The position numbers and the translations under genes are program-made. Shown here one piece after another: positions 35,323 through 46,358 of a DNA stretch of 64,000 nt. Location: the NCBI RefSeq assembly GCF_031143425.1, contig NC_090438.1:754443823-754507822 (forward strand), in the 5' to 3' direction. Source of the stretch: Pleurodeles waltl. Taxonomy: Eukaryota; Chordata; Amphibia; Caudata; Salamandridae. Below the pieces are notes generated by a model, which was given only the letters and a program-made list of their open reading frames with translations, was not told the origin of the DNA and ran no database searches. How positions within the stretch are numbered: the first letter of the stretch is position 1; every line of letters starts with the position of its first letter.

Positions 35323-37260
35323 TGAAACAGAATAAAAATACTCAAAAATATTGAGTCTATTGCTGAAGGTATTAAGCCAAATATAGAGGAGAAGGTGTTA
35401 ATGAAACCAGAACCAACAGCCATAAAGAAATGCACAATCCCAGTAGTACTATACACGTTAAAAATTAGTCCGACGAGCTCATCAAAGTATCTCGGAAAGT
35501 TTGTATTTACATGGGTCTGTATTTCTGTAGATGACCTCACTACATGGGCGATAGGTCTTGTGTGCAGATGTCAGCGCTGCATGTTTTTGAAACAATAAAC
35601 CCTTTAGTCTGCTCAACTTGTCAAAATTCACATTTGAATTAGCAGTGTGAGGCCAAATATCTGCTACTTTTGTCTGTGGTGTAGGGGGGGAAAGAACATT
35701 CCAGCAACAGGTGACAATTTCGGAGACCAAAACGACATAAGCAATTCTAGCTCACATTCCACGACAGCTCTCACTGTTAAGAAGCACATAGCTTCCATTA
35801 GAGAGCACCTGGAATGCAGGTCTAATCAAGGGGACTGGAACTCCCTTCAGATAGCAAGCTAAGATTGCTGCTGAAGCGATACACGCCCTGTGCAAGGACA
35901 GCTGCCTACAAATCATCGAATGGCTCACAGAAGTCTTGCATTCACTGCCACTAAGAAAGACCTCTTTTATGCCATTAAAACATTTCTGCGAAAAGGGAAG
36001 CTCCCACACCTCATGAAAGTAACTATCTACTCCCATATCTGCCTACTGGAATGTGTGTCAAGCAGGACATGAATTGCAGTGTGGAAATAGGCAGATTAAT
36101 AACCCTGTGTAGTAACCAGTCAGAAGATAGTATTTCAGCCACAGTAAAAGGCAACTTTTCTAGCTTTTCGATGTTTCACATAACATAAGTCGCTTCCTTC
36201 TTAGGCATTATTTGAACGGTTAAAATTTCATTTGAACAGGTATCAGGCACGCTCTAAATAAAGCTTCCTTTCCCCTTATTTGCAAAGTTTTAGTTCCCGA
36301 TGCACTTTTTAAATCAATCAATTTCAGCCAATATTCATAGCTTTCTATAGCCACCAGGTAAACAAAGGAATCTGAATAAATCAATTTTGTATCAGTCAAT
36401 ATAATATGTTGCATTTCCATCAATGGCAATTTAAAATAATATGACTCAGCATTTTTAACACTGTGCCCAGAAAAATAAGCAAACTTTTCAGAGTACGTCT
36501 TCGAACACTGTTCCCATTTTGTGTAATTAAAAAGAGTCTTTGGGGTACTTGCTCTGTGAATGTAATTATGTCAATAATAACTATAACAGAACATATCTCC
36601 ATAATTTTCTTTCGATTGATAAGCATCTTCACTTTCAAATACAGTAAAATATTCTAATTCAGATAGCATAGAACCAACTGTTTTTACATCCCAATCATCA
36701 AAAACAACTGCAGGTGTTATTAAATCATTGATTGAAAGTTTAAATACATATGGAATTTAAATAACCTACATCAGGCCATATGTATCAAAATGTACTTTAT
36801 CCCAAACAGTCCTATCAGGCATTGGTATAGCTGAAATGTGCACTAGGGACAAGTCCCAGCAGACTTTACGGGAGGAAAAATGTGGTTTTAGGACCTCATC
36901 CACCAGTTCAACGGTAGAGCGTTCTGGAAGGTAATGACCATGAATTAATAGGAAAAAGACGGTGACAAACCCAATCCAAAGAAGAAAGGCAAGTACAGTT
37001 AATATGAGCCACAGGTAGTACCATGGAAGAATGAAATAGTTCATTTTGAGCCAATTTATCAGCTTCCGTGCTCTTGACAGTCTTGTTGCAGAAGAGGCAG
37101 ATGAGTAGGAAAAAGTGTCATTGACGTCGGCAAAATATCCAGAAGCAGTACATGCAAAAACTGGAGCTGTGATTGCAAGAGGAGAACCTGCAGAAATCTC
37201 CCTTGGTGGTTCATAGTAGACAATTCGATCCGTTTGAGCTGAATTTAAGTAAAATCACTC
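35220..37260 (-). pseudogene. ERV env-like region, decayed
   Basis: Position after integrase and membrane features suggest a retroviral envelope glycoprotein remnant. At the 5' end a frame crossing 37220-36770 has a roughly 60-residue polar leader, then a very hydrophobic stretch (LWLILTVLAFLLWIGF near 37010-36960). A long pre-membrane cytoplasmic leader is a foamy-virus-like trait. The 3' end (35540-35220) has a second hydrophobic segment (about 35430-35330) and stops inside the LTR-like repeat. The middle (36750-35550) is in pieces in several frames and unrecognisable. This copy cannot make a protein. Assignment as env is inference from order and hydrophobicity. Confidence 0.5.
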
Positions 37261-37424
37261 TATATTGTTGACATTGCTTGTCACAGAAGAAGTTAATGGG
37301 ACTAATGCAAGATCATTTTCCACCCTCCCGGAGCTCGGAGAGGTGTCATCATTACTGTTCAAAACCTGTTGAGGGACATCCTGGTATGAGGTTGAGAGTG
37401 AGTCGGGTACCACCCAGGAGTCCC

Positions 37425-38470
37425 CTAGGTCTGCTGTGCAGGATTGGCCTTATTGTGTAGCTTGACGTTGTCGATGGAGACAAAGCGATTTTCTTTAGAA
37501 CTAGGCAGCAGTGGTAGAATAGCATCTGTAGTATTGTGTATTCCCAAGACTGGAACTGGTGCACAATCAGAAGGACTGGACTCTTTTTTATTTTTTTTCA
37601 CTGAATTTTTTTCACGTGCTAGATCACCAAGTTTAGGAATCCAGCCGGTAGGTGTTATTGGTAAATCCCTTATTCCCAAGGAGGCAGCACTGGCAGATGC
37701 GTAGTCATCATGGAACTGTTGTAAGTTCTGCAAAACCATGACACGTTCATTTATGTCAAAAGGTGTATCTGGCGCCTCTGCGCCAGGACCATCAAGATTG
37801 GAAACATACATTTGTGTTCCGAACAGGCATTCATTTGGGTATGCCGTCCCAGGGAAATTCTGGGAAGATTAAGTGCTCTCTGGACTCCATACAGGTGATT
37901 AAGCCAACTATGACCCATGCCTAATACTATAGCTGTTAAGGATTGCTTTAAGTCCCGGTTTCTTCGCTTCAGAACACTGTTTCCCTCAGGATGATACGGA
38001 GACGAATAATATAGTTGGACCCCTAACAAAGCCATGGTGTCCCTGAATGCCCTTGAGGCGAAAGCAGAGCCCTGGTCCGAGTGGAAAGCTGCAACTGCAT
38101 ATGTGCTGATAAAGACTTGCAAATCTCTAATTAGAGTTCGGGTGTCAGCCGAGTGTTGTGGCCATACCCATAGAAATCTGGAGCATGAGTCAACAGAAAC
38201 TAGGATGTATTTGAATGCACCATCAGGTGTCGGGGGGACCATAATGGTCCAGGTACACACACTGTAAGGGTTTGTTAGAGATTAGGAGGGGTGTCTGTGG
38301 TGGACGTTTGCCTTGACCATTTTATTTGCTGACAGATATCACAGCAAAGGACATACTGCCTGGTCTGCTTGTATAGACTTGGCCACCAATAACGTGCTTG
38401 CAGCAGTGAAATAGTAGCTGCGCACCAGCATGGGCAGAAGCAACTCCCTCATGCTCTGCTTTAATCAACT
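37425..38470 (-). pseudogene. ERV integrase, decayed
   Basis: Retroviral integrase that would join proviral DNA to the host chromosome. Traces of an HHCC zinc domain lie at about 38440-38300 (HEGV...H, then YWWPSLY and CDIC in a shifted frame). The core runs 38260-37751: first Asp in SVDSCSRFLW, second in FHSDQGSAF, then YHPEGNS. The position that should be the catalytic Glu reads Lys (AAG, plus-strand 37967-37969). The C-terminal part continues in another frame (37811-37425). Pattern and spacing look closer to foamy or class III ERV integrases than to gypsy. Frameshifts and the E-to-K change leave it inactive. Confidence 0.85.
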
Positions 38471-39477
38471 CATGTCTTCGATCTTGGTTGATCACCTACT
38501 TCTGGTATTGTTACTAGGGCAGTATTGAAGCTAGATATGCGGTAGGAATATTTAGCAGGATATGTCTTTGGCATGGGCTTGCCTTTAGCCGAAGCTTTCA
38601 CAGCAGCCAGTGTTTCATCATCCAATCTTGTCTGTGAACAAGTTATTGCAGCAACAGAAGCCATAGCTACTGTGGACTTGGCCGCTTCATCAGCCAAGGT
38701 ATTGCCAGTAACGTGTATTCCAGCACGTTGATGTCCCAATGTATGAACTACATGGACATTGGATAGCATTTCTATCAGATCCCCTACTTTTTCCCCACTG
38801 TAGTTTGTGTTTAATGGTGTTGCCTTTTGAATCTCTGAACCCATTCTGGCGCGTCAGTAATGCAGATATTCATTGAAGGACTGGACACAGTAATACTGGA
38901 TCCACGTGTTCCAGTGCCATCCACAGAGCTTTGAGTGCTAGTTGTGCAGTGCAGTCCCTTAAGGTCTGTGTTGTGAATGGAATGCACCATCTTTCATCTA
39001 ACCACTCATAATCTCACAAGCAGCAGAGTACGGGTGTTTAGTGCCTACTTTGTGTTGGGCTGAGCCATCCGTATACATGATTGTTTGATATTGCTCAATA
39101 GGCAATGTGTTTTCTGGAACTGGGTATTCAAGTTTATATTGTAGAAGTTCTTGAGTTTTTAATTTTGGGTCACAAGCATAGTCCACATCAGTGGCTGTCA
39201 GAGACATTGCCCGTTGAATCCAACGTGGATGTAGTGCCTCAGCTTTTCCAACGCTGCCTTTAGCGGAAGCCTCTAAGGCTGGGATCGTAGATACAACAAT
39301 AATGCGTTTTCCCTGGGCAAGAGGTCTCTTTTTTAAGATAGCCATCTGAACAGCAGTCAGAATTTTTTCTGTGGAGGCTAAGCGTTGCTCAGCTGTGGAA
39401 TACAAATGTGATTTGTATGTAATAGGGATGGTAGCTCCGTCATTGAACGTTACATAGGTGAGCAATGGCACCAGCAA
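38471..39477 (-). pseudogene. ERV RT connection and RNase H, decayed
   Basis: RNase H domain that would degrade genomic RNA during reverse transcription. The frame 39477-38998 carries the connection region and MYTDGSAQ (about 39085-39062), the first RNase H Asp motif. After a break, the frame 38844-38470 has VHTLGHQRAGIHVTGNTLADEAAKS, the family's C-terminal GNxxAD block with the last Asp. It lies between RT and integrase as in all orthoretroviral and foamy pol genes. One or more frameshifts lie near 38850-39000. Confidence 0.85.
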
Positions 39478-40345
39478 TTACTCTGATGAGCACATTTCTT
39501 TTATTGTCTCTTGTGTATAAGTATTTAGCTGCAAGCATGTCTTGTTGCAATGCTCTGAGAATGCGTGTGTTTTTGACTGTCCAATATTTACTTGAAAAGT
39601 AAGGACGCATAAAGTCATAGTGGTTTGATGCACTGTGCATAATCTAGCATGTATGTTGTGCCAAATTTTAAAAAGCCCAACAATGACTGGACATTTTTGA
39701 TAGTGTTTGGTGGTTGCAATTGTGCACATTTTTCTAAAAATTGGGTCACTAGGCTCTTGCCTTAATAGGACACTAAGAAAGATTATTTTTGTTTCTTTGA
39801 AATTAAATTTGTAGCCTAATTCGGCAAATCTCACAATGCGGCCCACATGTCAGTCTTACATGATGAACGAGATCATCATCATCCATAAGGTAGGTATTAT
39901 CTACGTAGGGCAGTGCCTCAAGGTCAATGTTGTGTAAATTTGAAGTAACACAAGCTGAAAACAATCCTGGACTGTTTTTATACCCTTGTGGGAGTTGTCA
40001 AAATGTTTTGTGTGAGCTGAAAGTGCTAAAACATGTTAAATCCCTACTTTCAGGTGCTATGTTTTGGCAGAAAAAAAATGTTGAAAATATCCAATGCTGT
40101 TTTGTACTTTTTGCACACTATATTGTTCAGTGCTGTGCTGTGTGCCTTTTAAATGGCAAATGTGTGTGTGTGTGTGTGACTATTTAAATATCTGTAGTCT
40201 AAGACTATAATATATGAATGGTCTGGTTTAGCTACGGGGAACAACGGGTTCGTCATCAGTGAGACATGGGGTTCAAGTACGCCCTGGTACTCTGAGAGGA
40301 TTTCCCTCACGCCTGCTCTAGCTTAATGCTTTATTGGATATTGGG
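39478..40345 (-). pseudogene. ERV reverse transcriptase, decayed
   Basis: RT palm and fingers of the minus-strand ERV, spread over three frames. Fingers: MTNPLFPVAKPDHSY and IVLDYRYLN at about 40285-40200. A TG microsatellite (40161-40178) follows, then motif A-like KTALDIFNIFF near 40110-40075. Motif B LPQGYKNSPGLFS lies at about 39997-39960. The catalytic box reads Y-V-D-N (39896-39907) where Y-x-D-D is required. The block after it (TYLMDDDD) is reminiscent of foamy-type RT. Thumb-like ELGYKFNFKETKIIF lies at 39820-39770. Stops, frameshifts and the Asp-to-Asn change make it dead. Confidence 0.8.
40161..40178. repeat. (TG)9 microsatellite
   Basis: Nine TG units lie inside the decayed ERV RT region. 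Confidence 0.95.
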
Positions 40346-40544
40346 GTTGAGGTTGTGGTTGAGATCTCATTTGTAATATATGATAGAGAAAATGTTGCTC
40401 ACACCTTACATAGTTGCAATATAATGCAGGTGCCTTTGCCTAGTCAATGAATTAATCCTCCCTGAGCTCACTGGGAACAAGGGGCGAGAAAAAGGGTTCA
40501 ACTACCTCTTCCTCATATGGGAGATTACGGACAAATTCTGGTGG

Positions 40545-41300
40545 CTAATTTTTTGCAGCCAATAAAATATCATAAATGGTAACAACGCGATCCCAAAAGA
40601 TAGCGTCTATTGTGTGCTCTAGATCTCTTTCTAATTGTATTTTTAGTTTATACACCCTATTGATTGTGGAGACTTGCATGTCCTTGACTTGTAAAAAGTC
40701 TTTCATCTCCAGATGCTCTTGGAGATTCCAGCAAACTATTGTGACCTCTGCCGCGCCGATCTTGCAGGGCAAGTGCCCACTTCCTGTTCTTCAGTGAAGC
40801 TCTCATCCTGAGTGGCATTTCGTATAGAAATCTTTGCCCCTTTTTGTTCTTTTTGAATTGAGGTTTTTGTTGGGTAAGTTTCTCTTCTTCCTTAACAGAA
40901 ACTTCTGACAAGTGTTGTGACTCTTTTCTTGGTTTCACGTACTCAGTTCGCTGTTCTATCTGCCCACCTCTCACTGCTTTTATCCAGTGACTCCTGAAAG
41001 AAACGAGATTGGCGTGTATTGGTATATTGATATCTATCAGGAGTTTTCTCCTTTCTTTTTCAGGTGTTTGTTTTTGTTTATCCCAGCGTTTCTTAGAACC
41101 CTCAGGTGCCTGCTTGGTAGAATCCTTTTTGGATTTACCCTGTAATTGTGGTTTAATAGGTTTGGATCCCAGCCTATAGCAACCAATACTAGAGTAGGTC
41201 TCCGCGATAATCTTTGGCAGCTCGTGTTCTTGCTCCTGTACAGGAACGTCTCCCAGCCACATGCTCACCGTTAATGCATCTGCTTCCCCTTTAAGGTTAC
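40545..41300 (-). pseudogene. Unassigned ERV gag-pro region
   Basis: The minus-strand frame 41382-40657 is open for 241 codons. Its ERV part begins at LSNLKGEADALTVSM (just inside 41300) and runs into a Lys/Gln/Glu-rich stretch (KSKKDSTKQAPEG, KEEEKLTQQKPQF). A second frame covers 40772-40545. It lies upstream of RT in the ERV, where gag C-terminus and protease belong, but I see no zinc knuckle and no clear D-T/S-G box. The N-terminal ~28 residues of the frame come from the inserted element beyond 41301 and are not ERV sequence. Confidence 0.45.
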
Positions 41301-41640
41301 TTAACCTCTTGAGTGCGGGCATCGGCCACTGGTCGATGCCCCCACTATCTCCCTGGTGTTGGTCAGGACCAGTGGGCAACACCAGGGAGGGGGTGATTTA
41401 TTTATTTAATGCCCATCGGGAGACGCAGAACGGGCTTCCGTGTCTCCCCCTGACCTCCACCCGCCCCTTTGTGACCTCATAATCTGTTTTCCCCACCGGA
41501 GCAGGAAGCGGACGTAAGGCCGCTTCCTGCTCCGGTGGGGAAAAAGGGCCCAAATGGGCCTCACCACCATTCGGGAAGGCCTTGTTTGAAAGGGGAGATT
41601 CTCCCCTTTCAAACGAGGCCTTCCTGAAATGGTTTCGATC
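41301..41640. mobile_element. TTAA-flanked piggyBac-like end with palindrome cluster
   Basis: Similarity to ERV coding composition stops at TTAA (41301-41304), followed by CCTCTTGAGTGC. A TTAA target followed by CC is the piggyBac signature. In the next 330 bp are four inverted repeats: 41317-41324/41334-41341 (8 bp); 41349-41361/41377-41389 (13 bp, perfect); 41487-41511/41520-41544 (25 bp, perfect, 8-base loop); 41574-41598/41600-41624 (25 bp, one mismatch, 1-base spacer). GGCCCA-AA-TGGGCC lies between the last two. The opposite end of this insertion was not found with certainty. Confidence 0.55.
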
Positions 41641-41800
41641 GCAGTGCAGCTCCGATCAAGGGGCATGAAACCCCACTAGACACCAAGGATTTCACTTGGG
41701 TGGGGGCGGGTTGGCCCCCTCTGGAAAGATCCCCCCCGATCCCCCATCCACCCCTACTCAACCCCCCCAGGTATATATATAATTTTTTTTAAAGTAAGTT

Positions 41801-41821
41801 TACGTGTGTGTGTGTATATAT
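41801..41821. repeat. (GT)n(AT)n microsatellite
   Basis: A short GTGTGTGTGTGT run followed by ATATATAT, preceded by a TATATATA/T8 patch at 41773-41790. Confidence 0.85.
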
Positions 41822-42439
41822 ATTCACCACCAGTTCTCTTGCAGTTGCAGCTTGTGTCTTCAAAGCAATGCACATACTTCAACTGACGCGTTCCAGCTGT
41901 AGCTTTTAGGCAGCAATAAAAAAGTCAAGTAACTCTTGTCAATATGTTTCTGCTACAAAAGGATCTGACTTTTGTCTAGTGGCAGTTTTGATGCCACAAA
42001 GTAGCGCTGACTGTATGGCTGCTGCAAAGATAAAATCTGTATTTTATGTAAATAGCCGGGTGGATTAGTACAGCCAACCATTACCTGCGCTTTAATATAA
42101 ATGAAATGTATGTGTGAAGGGGGCTATGGAGAGATGAAGGCTACTTTTGCTGGGTGGTAGTGAGGGAATCGGAGGAGGAGGTCATGTCAGTGGGAGCACC
42201 AATAAAGATTGTTGGACAGGGTGCCAGAGGCGCTAAAGACTGTGACGATTGGTATGTGACAAGGGAAGTGACAGTGTCTCTTTTGTTTTGAGTGTCTTGA
42301 GAGAACGTGCTGATTGAGAAAAGAAACAAAGGTAAGGTGACTGACCTTTACTGTTGCACCCATCACACACAAACCCACCAGCAATTTTGTGACTGTCTAC
42401 GTAGGCTAGTGTTTGAGAGCGAGATTTTAGCCAGTAGCT

Positions 42440-42790
42440 GAGATGGCGTCTCATTGAATGACTGCTGCTCAAGCCTTAACTCGGGTTTTTAGAGGACAGC
42501 TCTGACGTAGGATCAGAGACTGAGACAACAGATACTGAGACAGCATCTGGGGGATAGGACAATGGCGCAGACTTTGGGAGTGATTTTTCCGACAACTCCT
42601 CTTCCAGTGATTCCGAGGGAGGTGATTAAGACAGTCCTGCTGTCCCTTCGCAAGCACAGTCTGTGCAGCGGGACAATAGCGGGTTAGCCCAACCCAGAGA
42701 GCAGGTGGATGTGGTGGCAAGCACAGAGAGAGTGCTCTCTTGGGAGCTCCCCAATTTAGTTCAGGCCCAAATTCCACCGCCCAAATCGTA
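42440..42790 (+). pseudogene. Possible piggyBac transposase N-terminal remnant
   Basis: From about 42470 the plus strand reads MTAAQALTRVF and then, after a shift, an acidic Ser-rich run (SSDVGSETETTDTETASGG, DFGSDFSDNSSSSDSEGGD) with stops, ending near 42780. PiggyBac transposases usually begin with a short AEQAL-like helix followed by an acidic Ser/Asp/Glu-rich stretch, so this could be the first ~100 residues. No catalytic DDD domain follows; the next sequence is a noncoding tandem array. Any acidic low-complexity protein would look similar. Confidence 0.35.
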
Positions 42791-42879
42791 TTGTGGAGAC
42801 ATCAAAATTATCTATCACAAAACAACCTGGTTTTGTAAGGCAGGCACCTTCTTTTTTTTGGTCCCCGGCTTGGCGGACA

Positions 42880-44790
42880 TATAGGGAAACCTACCAAACC
42901 CAGACATTTCTGGAAACTAGACACCTGGGGAAATCCACTGAGGTGTGACTTGTGTAGATTCCCCTAAGTTTTCTTGCCCAGAATAACTTAAAAAGGTTAA
43001 ATGTTGAATAAAAACTCTATTTTTCATGCATTTCTGTCACACAAACTACAGGAATATGCTGGGATCCACAAAATTCCTACCACCCAGTGTTTCCCCACCT
43101 GTCCTAATAAAAACGCTACCCCACTTGAGTGCTTGTACCTAGTTCCTGCGTCAGGAATGGATCACCCCAGGGTCAACAGTTGCCCTCAGGTAAGGACTAA
43201 TATTGACCATTGTGTGATCCATTCCTGACACAGGCACTATGCCTACCCACACAAGTTTTTATTGGGAGACTTGGAGGAATGCTGGGTGGAGAAAATTTGT
43301 GGCTCCTCTCAGATTCCAGAACTTTCTATCACTGAAATGTGAGGAAAAAGTGTTTTTTTGCCAAATGTTGAAGTTCGCAAAGGATTCTGGATAACAGAAC
43401 CTGTTGAGAGCGCCACAAGTTACCCCATCCTGGGTTCACCTAATTGTCTAGTTTTGAAAAATGCACAGGTTTGGTGGGTTTTCCAAGATAGCAGTTGAGC
43501 TAGAGACCAAAATCCATAGCTAGGCACTTTGCAAAAAACATGTCAGTTTTCAGTGTAAAAATTTGATATGTCCATGTAGCGTTTTGGGGTGTTTCCTGTT
43601 GCGGGTGGTAGGCCTAACAACACAAGTGAGGAACCATTTTTACCAGGAGACTTTAGGGCATGCTGGGTGGAAGGAAATTTGTGGCTCCTTTCATGTTCCA
43701 GAACTTTCCATCACCGAAATGTGAGGAAAAAGTGTTGTTTTGGCCAAATGTTTAGGTTTGTAAAGGATTCTGGGTAACAGAACCTGGCGAGAGCCCCATA
43801 AGTCACCCCATTCTGAATTCCCCTAGATGTCTGTTTTTAAAAAATTTATAAGTTTGCTAGGTTTCCCTAAGTATCAGCTGAGCTAGAGGCCAAAGATCAC
43901 AGCTAGGTACTTTGCAAAAAAAGGTCTGTTTTGTTTGGGAAAAGGTGATGTGTCCACGGGGGATTTTGGGGCATTTCCTGTCACGGGCACTACGTCTACC
44001 CACACAAGTGAGGTACCATTTTTATAGGGAGATGGGGGGAATGCTGGGTGGAAGGAAGTTTGTGGCTCCTTTCATGTTCCAGAACTTTCCATCACCGAAA
44101 TGTGAGGAAAAAGTGTTGTTTTGGCCAAATGTTTAGGTTTGTAAAGGATTCTGGGTAACAGAACCTGGCGAGAGCCCCATAAGTCACCCCATTCTGAATT
44201 CCCCTAGATGTCTGTTTTTAAAAAATTTATAAGTTTGCTAGGTTTCCCTAAGTATCAGCTGAGCTAGAGGCCAAAGATCACAGCTAGGTACTTTGCAAAA
44301 AACAGGTCTGTTTTGTTTGGGAAAAGGTGATGTGTCCACGGGGGATTTTGGGGCATTTCCTGTCACGGGCACTACGTCTACCCACACAAGTGAGGTACCA
44401 TTTTTATCGGGAGATGGGGGGAATGCTGGGTGGAAGGAAGTTTGTGGCTCCTCTCAGATTCCAGAACTTTGCAGCACCGAAACCTGAGGGAAAAGTTTTT
44501 TTTTTTGTGCCACATTTTGAGGTTTGCAAAGGATTCTGGGTAACAGAACCTGGTGAGAGTCCCACAAGTCACCCCATCCTGGATTCCCCTAGGTGTCCAG
44601 TTAAAAAAATGCACAGGTTTGGTAGGTTTCCCTAGATGCTGGCTGAGCTAGAAGACAAAATCCACAGGTAGGCATTCTCCAAAAAACATGTCTGATTTCA
44701 ATGTAAAAATGTGATGTGTCCATGTTGTGTTTTCTGTTGCGGGCAGTAGGCCTACCCACACATGTGAGGTACCATTTTTATCGGGAGACT
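42880..44790. repeat. ~382-bp tandem array (family C repeat unit)
   Basis: The CACACAAGTGAGG-type unit start recurs at 43248, 43619, 44001, 44383 and 44757 (spacing 371, 382, 382, 374). Each unit holds ATGCTGGGTGGA, TTCCAGAACTTT, AAAGGATTCTGGGTAACAG and TTTGGGGCATTTCCTG blocks. The stretch from about 43678 to 44023 and its neighbour 44060-44405 are almost identical, whereas the outer units have drifted. This shows recent local amplification inside an older array. Single-unit relatives lie at 53280-53540 (+) and about 60010-60250 (-). Confidence 0.92.
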
Positions 44791-44799
44791 TGGGGAAAC

Positions 44800-45840
44800 A
44801 CAGATTAGAACAAGTGTAATTGCCCCTTGTCTTTCTCTAAAATTTTTCCTTCCAAATATAGGAGAGTGTGTAAAAAAGACCTCTATTTGAGAAATGCCCT
44901 GTAATTCACATGCTAGTATGGTCACCCCGGAATTCAGAGATGTGCAAATAACCACTGCTCCTCAACACCTTATCTTGTGCCCATTTTGAAAATACAAAGG
45001 TTTTCTTGATACCTATTTTTAGCTCGTTCTATTTCACCAAATGAATTGCTGTATACCCAGTATACAATAAAGACCCATTGCAAGGTGCAGCTAATTTATT
45101 GGCTAGGGTTTTTGATGGACCTACAAGCCCTATATATCTCTGCAACCGGAATAGTCCAGCTGACGTAATGATTTTGCTTTCAAAAATCTGCCATAGCTGG
45201 AAAACGTTATAGAAGAAAACGTGGACATAAATGGTTCTTTTTTCACCTCAATTTCAATATTGTTTTATTTTAGCTGTTACTTTCTGTAGGAAAACTTTGA
45301 AGGGTCTACACAAATGACCCCTTGCTAAATTCAGAATTTTGTCTACTTTTCAGAAATGTTTAGCTGTCCTGGATCCAACATTGGTTTCACACCCATTTCT
45401 GTCACTAACTGGAAGGAGGCTAAAAGCACAAAAAATTGTAAAACTGGGGTATGTCCAAGTAAAATGCCAAAATTGTGTTGAAAAATGTGTTTTTCTGATT
45501 CAAGTCTGTCTGTTCCTGAAAGTTGGGAAGATGGTGATTTTAGCACCGCAAACCCTCTGTTGATGCCATTTTCAGGGAGAAAACACATGCTTTCTTCTGC
45601 AGTCCCTTTTTCCCATTTTTCTGGAATAAATGTTTTTTAGTTGTATGTTGGCTAATTCTTGGTCTCCTCCATGGGAACCCACAAACTTTGGGTGCCTCTA
45701 GATTCCCTAGGATGTTGGAAAAAAAGGACGCAAATGTGGACAAAAAGTTATGAAGGCCTACCCCCAAATAGCCAAAAAAGGGCTCAGCACTGGGGGGAGG
45801 GCAAAGGGGGACCTTTATACATCGCATCCAGATGCAGCCA
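44800..45840 (+). repeat. Family C long repeat, copy 1
   Basis: The reverse complement of 58890-59930 aligns along its length. Shared blocks include GAGATGTGCAAAT, TGTATACCC, CCTATATATC, ATCTGCCATAG, ACACAAATGACCCCTTGCT, CAGAATTTTGTCTAC, GATGGTGATTTTAGCACC and CCAAAAAAGGGCTCAGCAC. No frame is conserved between the copies. It directly follows the 382-bp array here, and in the other copy the array unit also lies at the corresponding side, so array and long repeat belong to one element. Confidence 0.85.
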
Positions 45841-46344
45841 CCTTAGCTCTAGCTGAGGTTCGCCGCTTATATGTTAAACTTATAGAAACATATAAGACTA
45901 TTAGTACAGTTTGTAACGTAAACATTAAATACTAACCCAGTGCGAGCTGCCCCAGCACAACCACATGCAGTCACACCAGGCATTAACCCTGCGACTGTAC
46001 ATTTGATTATGGGTAAGGTACCCGCCAAACAGGAAGGAATTCCGTTTTGGTTAGCTAAAAAAATAAATGCGCTGGAAGCAGTTTTATCCCATACTGGACC
46101 ACAAGGTAAACATAGAATTCTCACTATGTTCCTGCCATCTGGGATGGTTCCCACAGAAGATAACTGCAATACTTGCCGCACGGTATTTGCCATGCTCTAT
46201 ACTACCGCACACAGTACACCAACACTTGCCAGTCTTCCGGAAGTGTTAAAACAAATTCAAGGTGAGTACGGGGCTGCCCTGGATTTGGGGATGCAATTAA
46301 TGGGCACTTTTGCCACTCTATCTTCAATAATATTAACTCCGTAG
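45750..46344 (+). pseudogene. Gag-like frame, opposite strand to neighbouring pol
   Basis: The plus-strand frame 45940-46344 (134 codons) reads like a compact helical protein (IPFWLAKKINALEAVLSH, then QGKHRILTMFLPSGMVP and LPEVLKQIQGEYGAALDLGM). A related upstream frame has LAEVRRLYVKLIETYKTI at about 45845-45910. Composition and a run of amphipathic helices suggest retroviral capsid, but I see no major homology region or zinc knuckle. It ends against an LTR-like repeat that is oriented the other way. It may be an inverted piece of the ERV gag or a separate insertion; the function is uncertain. Confidence 0.4.
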
Positions 46345-46358
46345 CTGCTGAGTGTTCC

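Noticed and set aside
45867..46193. Minus-strand 108-codon frame, which would agree with the ERV pol strand
   Set aside because: Its composition (many Cys, Ile and Val with no helical pattern) is less protein-like than the opposite plus-strand frame. I kept the plus frame as the candidate, with low confidence.
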